This document shows positions 51,163 through 58,546 of a stretch of DNA of 64,000 nucleotides, piece after piece. Below the pieces are notes generated by a model. It had not been told where the DNA came from, ran no database searches, and was given only the letters and a program-made list of their open reading frames with translations. Origin of the DNA: Halorubrum salsamenti (GTDB lineage Archaea > Halobacteriota > Halobacteria > Halobacteriales > Haloferacaceae); assembly GCF_007671685.1 (NCBI RefSeq), contig NZ_VCNL01000001.1:1-64000 (forward strand), given 5' to 3'. The stretch's first letter is position 1; the number at the start of each line of letters is the position of its first letter. Made by a program: the position numbers and the translations under genes.

Positions 51163-51861
51163 TCAGATCCCGAGCACCGCCAGCGTCGTCGCCGCGTCGT
51201 AGAGGAAGTAGACGCCGAACCCGGCGAGCACGATCGCGGAGCCGACCGCGACGATCGGCGCGAACGTCTCGATCCGGCGCTCGGCGGCGATGAGTCCGGT
51301 CGGGAACCCCACGATCCACGTCAGCACGCCGAGGAAGAACCCGCCGATGAGCGCCGGGGAGCCGGTAGCGACCACGAGCGTGCCGGCGAGGTCCTCGCCG
51401 ACGACGGGCAGCCTGGCGAGCACGTCGAGCTCGCCGGGTCGGAGGAGCCCGACCCCGATCGTCAGCCAGAACAGCACTTGGTACGGGTTCGTCAGGGCGA
51501 GCACCAGCGCCTTTCGGAACCCCTTCCCCTCCTCGACGACGGGCTCGTCGCCGGAGGTGGGACGGAACGACGCCCGCGCGCCCCGCGCCGCGCCGACGGC
51601 GAAGTACAGCATCAGGACGCCGCCGACCGCGACCATGGCGCCCTGCAACAGCGGGAACGACTCCACGACCGCGACGACGCCGACGTACGCGAGGACGAAG
51701 AAGATCGCGTCGGCGGTCGCGGCGCCGAGGCCGGCGCGGAAGCCGGCGAGGCGACCGCGGAGCACCGACTCCTCGGCGATCACGGCGTTCATCGGTCCGG
51801 GCGGAGCCGCGAGCGCCAGCCCGAAGACGACGCCGGCGCCGAGCGTTACGAGTAGACTCAC
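51163..51861 (-). CDS. LysE-family translocator
   Basis: 232 residues with six hydrophobic segments. The family opening GVVFGLALAAPPGPMNAVIAEESVLRGRLAGFRAGLGAATAD and the middle FRKALVLALTNPYQVLFWLTIGVGLL are typical of LysE/RhtB amino acid exporters. The exported compound is unknown. It begins with GTG at 51861. The gene upstream of the dehydrogenase is separated by 91 bases, so the two may be separate units. Confidence 0.88.
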   Translation of the reverse strand: MSLLVTLGAGVVFGLALAAPPGPMNAVIAEESVLRGRLAGFRAGLGAATADAIFFVLAYVGVVAVVESFPLLQGAMVAVGGVLMLYFAVGAARGARASFRPTSGDEPVVEEGKGFRKALVLALTNPYQVLFWLTIGVGLLRPGELDVLARLPVVGEDLAGTLVVATGSPALIGGFFLGVLTWIVGFPTGLIAAERRIETFAPIVAVGSAIVLAGFGVYFLYDAATTLAVLGI

Positions 51862-51993
51862 ACCGTTCGAGAGGGTCGTTTTCGTGAAAAGCCTCGCGAA
51901 CGAAACGTGGTGGTCACGGGCGAAGAATACGCACCGATGTACGAGTGTGGGCGGTGGAGGTCGGCGTTGCGTTCGGTCGGGACCCGGGCCGGA

Positions 51994-52653
51994 TCACTCG
52001 CCGTCCTCGACCCGGATCGAGCGGGCGATCTCGGCCGGGAGGCTCTGCTCGCCCGTGGGCGTCGTCACGGTCACCATTCCGAAGGGAGCGACGTCGACGA
52101 CTTCGATCTCGGTGCCCGGCGTGATCCCGGCGTCGGAGAGGTACGCCAGTTCGTCCTCGTCGCGGTCGGAGACGCGGGTGACGACCACGCGGTCGCCCTC
52201 CTCACGGTCCGCGAGGCGCGCGCCGCTCCCCTCGTCGACCGGTTCGAGGTCCGCGCTCGGGATCGGGTCGCCGTGGGGGTCGACGACGGGGTCGCCGAGC
52301 GCCTCCGCCACGCGCCGCTCGAACGCCTCGGAGATGTGGTGTTCCAGGGCGTCGGCCTCCTCGTGGACCTCGCTCCAGTCGTAGTCGAGCCGCTCGGCGA
52401 GGAACGCCTCCAGCAGCCGGTGGTGACGGACGACCTCCAAGGCGACCGCCTCGCCCTCGGCCGTCAGCTCCGCGCCGCGGTACGGCTCGCGCTCGACGAG
52501 CCCGCGCTCCTCCAGCTTGCCCAGCATGTCGGTGACCGACGGCGAGGTCTTGTCGAGATACTCCGCGATCGCCGACGTGGAGACGGGGGGCCCCTGCTCG
52601 GACTGGAGGACGTAGATCGCCTTCAGGTAATCCTCCATCACGTCGCTCAGCAT
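51994..52653 (-). CDS. Metal-dependent regulator, DtxR/MntR (SirR) family
   Basis: 219 residues. N-terminal wHTH LSDVMEDYLKAIYVLQSEQGPPVSTSAIAEYLDKTSPSVTDMLGKLEERGLVEREP, then a dimerisation and metal-binding domain (HHRLLEAFLAERL, VHEEADALEHHIS), then an SH3-like FeoA domain at the C-terminus (SDAGITPGTEIEVVDVAPFGMVTVTT). It represses metal uptake genes when Fe or Mn is bound. The ATG at 52653 matches the family start, but a TTTATAAG box overlaps it, leaving the promoter unclear. An insert (PVVDPHGDPIP) is usual in haloarchaea. Confidence 0.92.
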   Translation of the reverse strand: MLSDVMEDYLKAIYVLQSEQGPPVSTSAIAEYLDKTSPSVTDMLGKLEERGLVEREPYRGAELTAEGEAVALEVVRHHRLLEAFLAERLDYDWSEVHEEADALEHHISEAFERRVAEALGDPVVDPHGDPIPSADLEPVDEGSGARLADREEGDRVVVTRVSDRDEDELAYLSDAGITPGTEIEVVDVAPFGMVTVTTPTGEQSLPAEIARSIRVEDGE

Positions 52654-52742
52654 TTATAAGCGATCGCGCGCGACGGCGGAAATACCTACCGGGAGTCGCC
52701 GCGGACGGTCGGCTGCGGGAACCGTTCCGCGACCCCGACCCG

Positions 52743-53513
52743 TCAGTCTTGCAGTTCCGCGTCCCGAAGCGCCTCGTTGAGGTCCTCGCGGACGCGCTCG
52801 CCGGTCTCGCGGTCCATCGCGGTGGTGACGATCCGGTTCTCCTGTACGCTGGAGCCGTCCCGCAGGAGGAGCCGGACGTTCCCGTTGGTCCCGGCCCGCG
52901 TCGCCTTCGCGCGCAGCCCCGTCCGGGAGCCGGTGCCGCCGGCGTCGATCGGACCGGGAACGATCTTCTTGACGTGGGGGTGTTGCGCGACCGTGCTGAC
53001 CGCCGTCCGGCCCTTGCGGTCGCCGATGAGCGTCGAGTGCGACCCGCCGATCTTCTCGCGCGGCGGCGTCTCGACGACCTCCAGCGCGCGGTCGCCGCGG
53101 CGGTCGAGCACCCACGAGACGACCGGGCTCTCGCGGTCGCGCTCCCGATCGCCGGCGGGCCCCTCGTCGACGCCCGCGTCGGGGACGCGGTAGAACTCGT
53201 GGTGGACCTGCGCCCGCGTCTCGCGGAGCGGCTCTCGGACGCCGGCGGCGTAGACGGTGTCGGGCCGCTTCCGGCGGATCTCGTCGGCGACGCGCCCGGC
53301 GAAGTTGCGGAGCTGGATCTCGGTCAGCTGCTCGTCGCTCTCGGGGCGAGTGGTCACGGTCGTCTCGCCGACCACCTCGTCCTCGTCGAGCATCGTGAGG
53401 CGGGCGCGATCCGTCGAAAACTCGACGACGACGGCGTCAGCGTTAGCGGTGTTACAGGTGAGACAGTAGTCCCCGGGCTTACGGAGCGGGGTTCCACACC
53501 GCCGGCAGTTCAT
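52743..53513 (-). CDS. DUF2103 predicted metal-binding protein
   Basis: 256 residues. A zinc ribbon of four Cys at the N-terminus (NCRRCGTPLRKPGDYCLTCNTANAD) precedes an alpha/beta domain. The C-terminal part (GRTAVSTVAQHPHVKKIVPGPIDAGGTGSRTGLRAKATRAGTNGNVRLLLRDGSSVQENRIVTTA) is the DUF2103 core. No activity is known. The ATG at 53513 starts at the zinc ribbon; the open frame upstream is noncoding. Confidence 0.8.
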   Translation of the reverse strand: MNCRRCGTPLRKPGDYCLTCNTANADAVVVEFSTDRARLTMLDEDEVVGETTVTTRPESDEQLTEIQLRNFAGRVADEIRRKRPDTVYAAGVREPLRETRAQVHHEFYRVPDAGVDEGPAGDRERDRESPVVSWVLDRRGDRALEVVETPPREKIGGSHSTLIGDRKGRTAVSTVAQHPHVKKIVPGPIDAGGTGSRTGLRAKATRAGTNGNVRLLLRDGSSVQENRIVTTAMDRETGERVREDLNEALRDAELQD

Positions 53514-53574
53514 AGCGAAGGGAGGGACGTGACGGGTAAAAGCGCGTTCGTTCGCCGTGTCGCGGAGACAACCC

Positions 53575-53580
53575 CTATAG
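53575..53580 (+). promoter_or_regulatory. TATA-like box of the two-gene membrane protein operon
   Basis: CTATAG in CCCCTATAGTGGG, centred about 26 bases before the ATG at 53604. Confidence 0.5.
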
Positions 53581-53603
53581 TGGGGGCCGGCCTGAAGAAG
53601 AGT

Positions 53604-54350
53604 ATGAACAGCGACCGATCCGCGGCGGACGCCCCGGACGGCGATTCCGAGGGCGAGGTCGACGGGGGCGGTCCGGCCGACTCCGATTCGGTCGATCCCG
53701 AACCGTCTGACACCGATCCGGTCGATCCCGAACCGGGTATTCCGGGCGGCGGCGTTATTGAGGACCGGGTGGCGCGGCTGTTCCGCAACGGGCGGACGAA
53801 CGCGGTGATCGCGTGGGCGATGATAGCGGTGCTCGGGGGGGTGTTCGTCGAGAGCCTGCTCGGGTTCGACCTCCTCCCGATGGTCCTCGTCGCCGCCATC
53901 ACTGCCGTCGTGGTCGCGCCGGCGGTCTCGGCGCGGGACCCGCAGGTGATGCTCCCGTGGGAGGTGCTCGGACTCGCGCTGTTGCCGGTGCTGGTTCGCG
54001 CGCTCCTCGGCGGCGAACTCGGGACGTTCGCGACGTACCTCTCGATCGCCGCGTTCGCGCTGATCCTCACCGTCGAGCTCCACATGTTCACCTCGCTACG
54101 GGTCACCCACTGGTTCGCGGTGCTTTTCGTCGTGTTGACGACGATGGCGACGGCGGCCGCGTGGACGGTGCTCCGGTGGAACGCCGACCGACTGCTCGAC
54201 ACCAACTTCCTGACGACGAACGAGGCGCTGATGATCGAATGGATCTACGTGACGCTGGCCGGGCTCGTCGCCGGCGTCCTCTTCGACGCGTACTTCCGGC
54301 GACGCGGGGCGCAGCTCCGCAGCGCGATAGGGTGGGTGGTTCACCGATGA
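53604..54350 (+). CDS. Membrane protein of a two-gene operon, function unknown
   Basis: 248 residues. About 55 disordered acidic residues precede six hydrophobic segments: AVIAWAMIAVLGGVFV, LLPMVLVAAITAVVVAP, LPWEVLGLALLPVLV, YLSIAAFALILTVELHMF, WFAVLFVVLTTMATAAAW and WIYVTLAGLVAGVLF. I do not recognise a family. The ATG at 53604 fits the TATA-like box. Its stop overlaps the next start (ATGA, 54347-54350), so both proteins probably act together. Confidence 0.65.
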   Translation: MNSDRSAADAPDGDSEGEVDGGGPADSDSVDPEPSDTDPVDPEPGIPGGGVIEDRVARLFRNGRTNAVIAWAMIAVLGGVFVESLLGFDLLPMVLVAAITAVVVAPAVSARDPQVMLPWEVLGLALLPVLVRALLGGELGTFATYLSIAAFALILTVELHMFTSLRVTHWFAVLFVVLTTMATAAAWTVLRWNADRLLDTNFLTTNEALMIEWIYVTLAGLVAGVLFDAYFRRRGAQLRSAIGWVVHR

Positions 54351-55000
54351 GCGTCCGCGGGGCCCTCCGCACTCGGCCGTCGCTGCGGACACAGCGCCGG
54401 CTCACGAGGACGATGCAGATCCTGCTCGCCGCCATCGTCGTCTACGGCGCGGCGTTCGGCCAGCCGAAGGCGATCACCAACGGCGGGCTCGGCCTGTTCG
54501 TCACGTTCGTGCCGGCGCTGCTCGAACGCAACTACGACATCCCGCTCGACCCCTGGCTCGGCGTGTGGATCACGTCGGCGGTGTTCCTCCACACGCTGGG
54601 GTCGGCGTGGTTCTACGCGCAGATCCCGTGGTGGGACCACCTCACGCACGCGCTGTCGGCCTCGCTGGTCGCCGGCGCGGGGTACACGACGCTGCGCGCG
54701 GTCGACCTCCACAGCGACGAGATCCGGATTCCGCCCCGCTTCGCGTTCGTGTTCATCTTCGTGGTGGTGCTCGCGTTCGGCGTCGTCTGGGAGCTGTTCG
54801 AGTTCGGGCTCGACATCCTCGCCGACGAGACGGGGATCTCGATGCCGCTCGCTCAGTTCGGACTCGACGACACCGTGGCCGACCTGATGTACAACTCCGT
54901 GGGAGCGCTGGTCGTCGCGACGTTCGGACAGGCGCACCTCACGGGGGTCGCGGAGCGGGTCCGAGAGGGGTTATTCGGCCCGTCGGAGGACAAGCCCTAG
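54347..55000 (+). CDS. Membrane protein resembling DUF2238/YjdF
   Basis: 217 residues with about five hydrophobic segments. The motif IPWWDHLTHALSASLVAGAGYTTLRAVD and later FVFIFVVVLAFGVVWELFEFGLD resemble the YjdF (DUF2238) family of inner membrane proteins, which carry a conserved WDxxxH and WELxE pattern. No activity is established. It is translationally coupled to the preceding membrane protein. Its TAG and the stop of the convergent ArsA gene share the palindrome CTAG (54997-55000). Confidence 0.7.
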   Translation: MSVRGALRTRPSLRTQRRLTRTMQILLAAIVVYGAAFGQPKAITNGGLGLFVTFVPALLERNYDIPLDPWLGVWITSAVFLHTLGSAWFYAQIPWWDHLTHALSASLVAGAGYTTLRAVDLHSDEIRIPPRFAFVFIFVVVLAFGVVWELFEFGLDILADETGISMPLAQFGLDDTVADLMYNSVGALVVATFGQAHLTGVAERVREGLFGPSEDKP

Positions 55001-56196
55001 CGCAGACACGCGGCCACGACCCGCAGCGCGGCTTCCCCGCGAACCTCCTTCGCGAGCAGCGGCACTCGCTTCACGTCGCGCCCGCGGAACAGGTCCGTCG
55101 CCCGGCGCAGCGCCGCCTGCTGGACCTCCCATCGGCGCGCGCAGAACTCGCAGGTGTCCGGGTTCGGCTCGACGATCCACTCGGGGTCGATCGCGGTCCC
55201 GCTCCCGTCGGTCACGTCGCCGACGCCCTCCATCACCCGGTTGACGACCAGCGTGTTCACCGGAATGCCGAACTCGTCGAGCCGCGCGACGAGCCGTTCC
55301 GACTCGGTGACGCTCATCTCCTCGGGGATCGTCACCACGCGGAAGTCGGTCTTCGCGGGGTCCCGCAGCACGCTCCGGAGGCGCTCGACCCGCTCGCGGA
55401 GCTCGTCGAGGTCGGCGGAGGGGTCGGGGTCGTCGCCCCCGCCGCCGAACATCCCTTTGATCCCGTCCATCATCCCGGAGAAGCGGTTTCGGAGCTTCAT
55501 CACCCGGCCGATCATCGAGTCCATGATCTCGGGCAGTTGGAGGAGCCGGAGGGTGTGGCCCGTCGGCGCGGTGTCGACGACGACGCGGTCGAACCGGGGG
55601 TCGTCGAGGTACTCCAGCAGCTGGCGCATCGCGGCCGCCTCGTCGGCGCCGGGCATCGTGCCGCCGAGGAGGGAGTCGAGGCCGGCGTCGGCGTCCTCGT
55701 CGCCAGCGGGACCGTCCGCGTCGCCCGCACCGCCCATCATCCCGCCCATCGCGTCCCCCATTTCGCCCATTCCGCCGAGAGGGTCGCCGTCGGCGCCGAA
55801 CATCCCCTCCTCCATCGCGTCGTCGGGGTCGATCTCGGCGGCGTACAGCGGGATCTCCTCGCGGATCCGCGACGGCTCGGCCGGGATCTCCGTCTCGTAG
55901 GTGTCGGAGAGGGAGTGGGCCGGGTCGGTGGAGACCACCAAGGTGTTGACCCCGCCAGCCGCCGAGGCGAGCCCGGTCGCGGCCGCCATCGTGGTCTTCC
56001 CGACCCCGCCCTTTCCGCCGTAGAGGACGTAGTCCGGGGCGTCGACGCCGACCGGGAGGTCCGTGGCGGCGTCCGTCTCGGTCGGGAGGTCGGCGTCGTC
56101 GGGTGCGGGGTCGGCGTCGGCGCTCCCGTCGCTCCCGTCTCCCTCGCTCTCCGGCTCCTCGACGCGATCCACCGGCTCGACGTCGATATCGTCCAT
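54997..56196 (-). CDS. ArsA/Get3-family ATPase
   Basis: 399 residues. An acidic N-terminal tail of about 50 residues precedes the deviant Walker A GGKGGVGKTT (60-69). Switch regions VVSTDPAHSLSD and VVVDTAPTGHTLRLLQLPE follow. An acidic, Met- and Gly-rich insert (about 125-175) and a second Met-rich segment lie between. The C-terminal CxxC is CEFCARRW. The Met-rich parts recall the substrate-binding groove of Get3, which delivers tail-anchored membrane proteins; arsenite export is the alternative. No arsenic genes are near. Confidence 0.9.
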   Translation of the reverse strand: MDDIDVEPVDRVEEPESEGDGSDGSADADPAPDDADLPTETDAATDLPVGVDAPDYVLYGGKGGVGKTTMAAATGLASAAGGVNTLVVSTDPAHSLSDTYETEIPAEPSRIREEIPLYAAEIDPDDAMEEGMFGADGDPLGGMGEMGDAMGGMMGGAGDADGPAGDEDADAGLDSLLGGTMPGADEAAAMRQLLEYLDDPRFDRVVVDTAPTGHTLRLLQLPEIMDSMIGRVMKLRNRFSGMMDGIKGMFGGGGDDPDPSADLDELRERVERLRSVLRDPAKTDFRVVTIPEEMSVTESERLVARLDEFGIPVNTLVVNRVMEGVGDVTDGSGTAIDPEWIVEPNPDTCEFCARRWEVQQAALRRATDLFRGRDVKRVPLLAKEVRGEAALRVVAACLR

Positions 56197-56308
56197 ACCC
56201 GGTCGTGGGCGCGGCCCGCTTGTGTACCCGTCGGTCCCGATATGTTGGCGTGTCATGAGTGATTGGGCGATTCGGTGATTCGAGAGCGCGAGTGGCTACC
56301 GTCGATCG

Positions 56309-56692
56309 CTTATAAACCGTTGCCAGTAACTCTGCGGTGAAGACCTCTAAAGCCCCAGCCGAGAGGCGGGCGCACGCTCGCTGCGCTCCTCAGTCGCTCA
56401 CTGCGTTCGCTCCTTGCGGTGTCGCCGGCGGCTTCGCCGCCGGCTTTCCGTGGCGCGTAGCGCCACGCTACTTACGTCGCCTGCGCCCGCCTCTCGGCTG
56501 CCCCTTTGAGTCCCACCCCGAACCGCCCAGCACCGCAGCCTCACACCTCCCCAGCCTCGCGCCTCGCTCGGGGCTCCCTCCGGTCGCCCGCGTCGCTCAC
56601 CGCGTCCCTCGCGCGACGCTCCTCACGCCCTTATCAGGGCGCTCGGAGGCGCACGCCACCGCACACGGGTCCTGAAAAGTCGTCTTAAAAAT
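56309..56692 (-). ncRNA. Dispersed structured element, copy G (complete, with insert, minus strand)
   Basis: Read on the minus strand: ATTTTTAA (56685-56692) then GCGGTGGCGTGCGCCTCCGAG, a stem with CGCCCTGATAAGGGCG inside, the block GAGGCTGGGGAGGTGTGAGG, ACTCAAAGGGGCAGCC, and a perfect 17-bp stem (56482-56498 with 56358-56374). GGG/GGG loop, GGCTGGGGCTTTAGAGG and TTTATAAG (56309-56318) follow. Inside the long stem are two further hairpins (CGTGGCGC/GCGCCACG and GCCGGCGGC/GCCGCCGGC) absent from copies B and F. The 5' end lies 13 bases from the stop of the PUA gene. Bases 56197-56308 hold nothing else I can support. Confidence 0.6.
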
Positions 56693-56704
56693 CGTGAGTG
56701 TGCG

Positions 56705-57226
56705 CTACTCGTCGACCTCGTCCCCGTCGCCCCCGGCCCCGTTCCGCACCTTCACGGCGACTCCGCTCTCGAAGGCCTCGGCCTCAGACCCGGAGAGTTC
56801 GGCCCGCCCGACCGCGAACAGCGCGTCGCCCTCGTCGACCACGAGCACCTCGTCGCCGGGGCGGATCCCGTCGTCGGCCGCGGTCACGAACTTCGCGAAG
56901 GCGTTGCGCCCCTCGCGGACGAACGGCTCGCTCTCCTCGCCGACGACCATCCGGTGGCGCGGGGCCGTGAACGCCTCGCGGAGCCGGTTTCCGCCGGCGA
57001 TCCCGAGAGTGAACCGCCCGTCAGTGCCGTACGAGACGAGCCGATCGCCCTCCGGGCTGCCGGGGTCGTCGTCCACGTCGCCGACGATCACCTGTCGGGG
57101 GCGGCCGCCGCTCGACCGCCTGAGGGTCAGCGTCTCGTCAGGGGGGAACAGCGCGTCGCCCGCGCCCGCGCCGAACTGGTAGTCGGCGCCGGTCCGCAGG
57201 TCCGCGAGGGCCGCTGCGTCGCTCAT
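56705..57226 (-). CDS. PUA-domain protein
   Basis: 173 residues. The second half (REGRNAFAKFVTAADDGIRPGDEVLVVDEGDALFAVGRAELSGSEAEAFESGVAVKVRNG) is a PUA RNA-binding domain of the kind attached to archaeosine tRNA-guanine transglycosylase and similar enzymes. The first half contains DYQFGAGAGDALFPPDETLTLRRSSGGRPRQVIVGD, also typical of archaeosine-synthase-related proteins. No catalytic site is seen, so it is probably an RNA-binding accessory protein. Confidence 0.82.
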   Translation of the reverse strand: MSDAAALADLRTGADYQFGAGAGDALFPPDETLTLRRSSGGRPRQVIVGDVDDDPGSPEGDRLVSYGTDGRFTLGIAGGNRLREAFTAPRHRMVVGEESEPFVREGRNAFAKFVTAADDGIRPGDEVLVVDEGDALFAVGRAELSGSEAEAFESGVAVKVRNGAGGDGDEVDE

Positions 57227-57294
57227 ACCTCGGCTACCGCGGCCACCCGCAAAGCCGTTGCGACACGGGACGCGGACGGAGTGGCAGGGGCGGG

Positions 57295-58218
57295 CTACAG
57301 CTCGATCCGGTCGACGATCGACCCGTTGCCGTCGTCGTCGCGGTGGGTGTTGATCGCGATCGTCCGGATCTGGTCTTCCAGCAGCGACCCCTCGATCTTC
57401 GCTTTGAGCAGCGAGTCGACCTGGTAGACGCCGGCCGCGTTGTTCATCCGGATCACGACCTGCGCCGGGGTCTCGTCCCCCTCGCGCAGGGAGACGCGCT
57501 CGATCGCCTGCGAGGAGACCGTGTTGATCCCGCGCCCGCCCTCCTCGTAGGGGACCCGCGAGCGCCCGCGCTCCATGTCGAGACCGTCGGCGATCCGGAC
57601 CACGCCGGCCTCGCGGGTCAGCGGCTGCTCCTCGGTGTGGTGACAGAGGATGGCGTGGAGCACCTCGGCCTTGATCCGGACTTGGTCCGGAACGTCGTAG
57701 AAGGAGGGGAGGAAGTCGTCGAGGAAGTCGGCCGCGAGCGGGATCGAGTAGTACGGGTGGTCGTGGCGGTGGACGACGTGGCCGATGTCGTGGAGCGTGG
57801 CCGCGAGCGCGATGATCACCGGCTCGTCGGCCTCGTCGAGCCCCTGCTGGCGGGCGCCGTTGAACTCGACGCCGCCGGCCTTCAGCAGGTCGTACAGCCG
57901 GAGCGCGCGGTCGCGGACGATCTCGACGTGTTTTGCGCCGTGGTCGTTGTACCCCTTCCGGTCGACCGGGTTGACGTTCTGCGCCTCCAGGTACGCCGTG
58001 ATCTCCGGGTTCGACTCGATCCGGTCGAGCATCTCGTTGAGCCGGTCGTCGGGGAAGGCGTGCTCCCCGTCGGAATGGTACTCGTGGCGATCGGCGTCGG
58101 GATTGTCGTCGGGATCGACGCCGATATCGGCGTCGTCGAGGGCGTCGGCCGGGTCGGACTCAGCGTCGACCGAATCGGATCCGGCGGAGTCGCTATCGGC
58201 GTCGGAGGAGTCGGTCAT
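57295..58218 (-). CDS. HD-domain phosphohydrolase
   Basis: 307 residues. A 45-residue acidic tail precedes an HD domain: NDHGAKHVEIVRDRAL, LAATLHDIGHVVHRHDHPYYS (the HD pair and further His), and AILCHHTEEQPL. The last part (AQVVIRMNNAAGVYQVDSLLKAKIEGSLLEDQIRTIAINT) occurs in archaeal HD proteins. It likely hydrolyses a nucleotide phosphate. A minus-strand CCTTTTAAC box (about 58244-58252) lies about 30 bases before the ATG at 58218. Confidence 0.85.
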   Translation of the reverse strand: MTDSSDADSDSAGSDSVDAESDPADALDDADIGVDPDDNPDADRHEYHSDGEHAFPDDRLNEMLDRIESNPEITAYLEAQNVNPVDRKGYNDHGAKHVEIVRDRALRLYDLLKAGGVEFNGARQQGLDEADEPVIIALAATLHDIGHVVHRHDHPYYSIPLAADFLDDFLPSFYDVPDQVRIKAEVLHAILCHHTEEQPLTREAGVVRIADGLDMERGRSRVPYEEGGRGINTVSSQAIERVSLREGDETPAQVVIRMNNAAGVYQVDSLLKAKIEGSLLEDQIRTIAINTHRDDDGNGSIVDRIEL

Positions 58219-58300
58219 GAGATCGTTTCAAACGCGGCGAGTTGTTAAAAGGATGTTCGTGGCTGATCGGCCGGACCGGCAGTTTCGACCCGAGGCACAA

Positions 58301-58546
58301 CCTATAAGCGAGCCAAAGCCGCATACTGGGGTGTGACCCGACCCGCGTCCGAACGCGGCTCGCCGACGCCGACAGCGACGCGGCTCTTCTCGAAAAAACG
58401 CGCGTGAACCGTCCGCCGGCGGGAGTGGCGACCCCGTCCCGGACGACCCCCGACCCGCGCGAGCGACTGATTCGACGACTACCGACGATCCGCGGCCGGC
58501 TCTGGCCGACACCGCGGCTGACCGCGACACACCCACGACCCACACC
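58301..58546 (+). promoter_or_regulatory. Promoter and long leader of the lysine operon
   Basis: CCTATAAGCG at 58301-58310 is the nearest TATA-like box upstream of dapA. It predicts a start near 58330 and a leader of about 215 bases, unusual next to the leaderless neighbours. A hairpin CCGCGT-CCGA-ACGCGG lies at 58343-58358. I do not see a lysine riboswitch core. The region has no supported gene. Confidence 0.4.
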
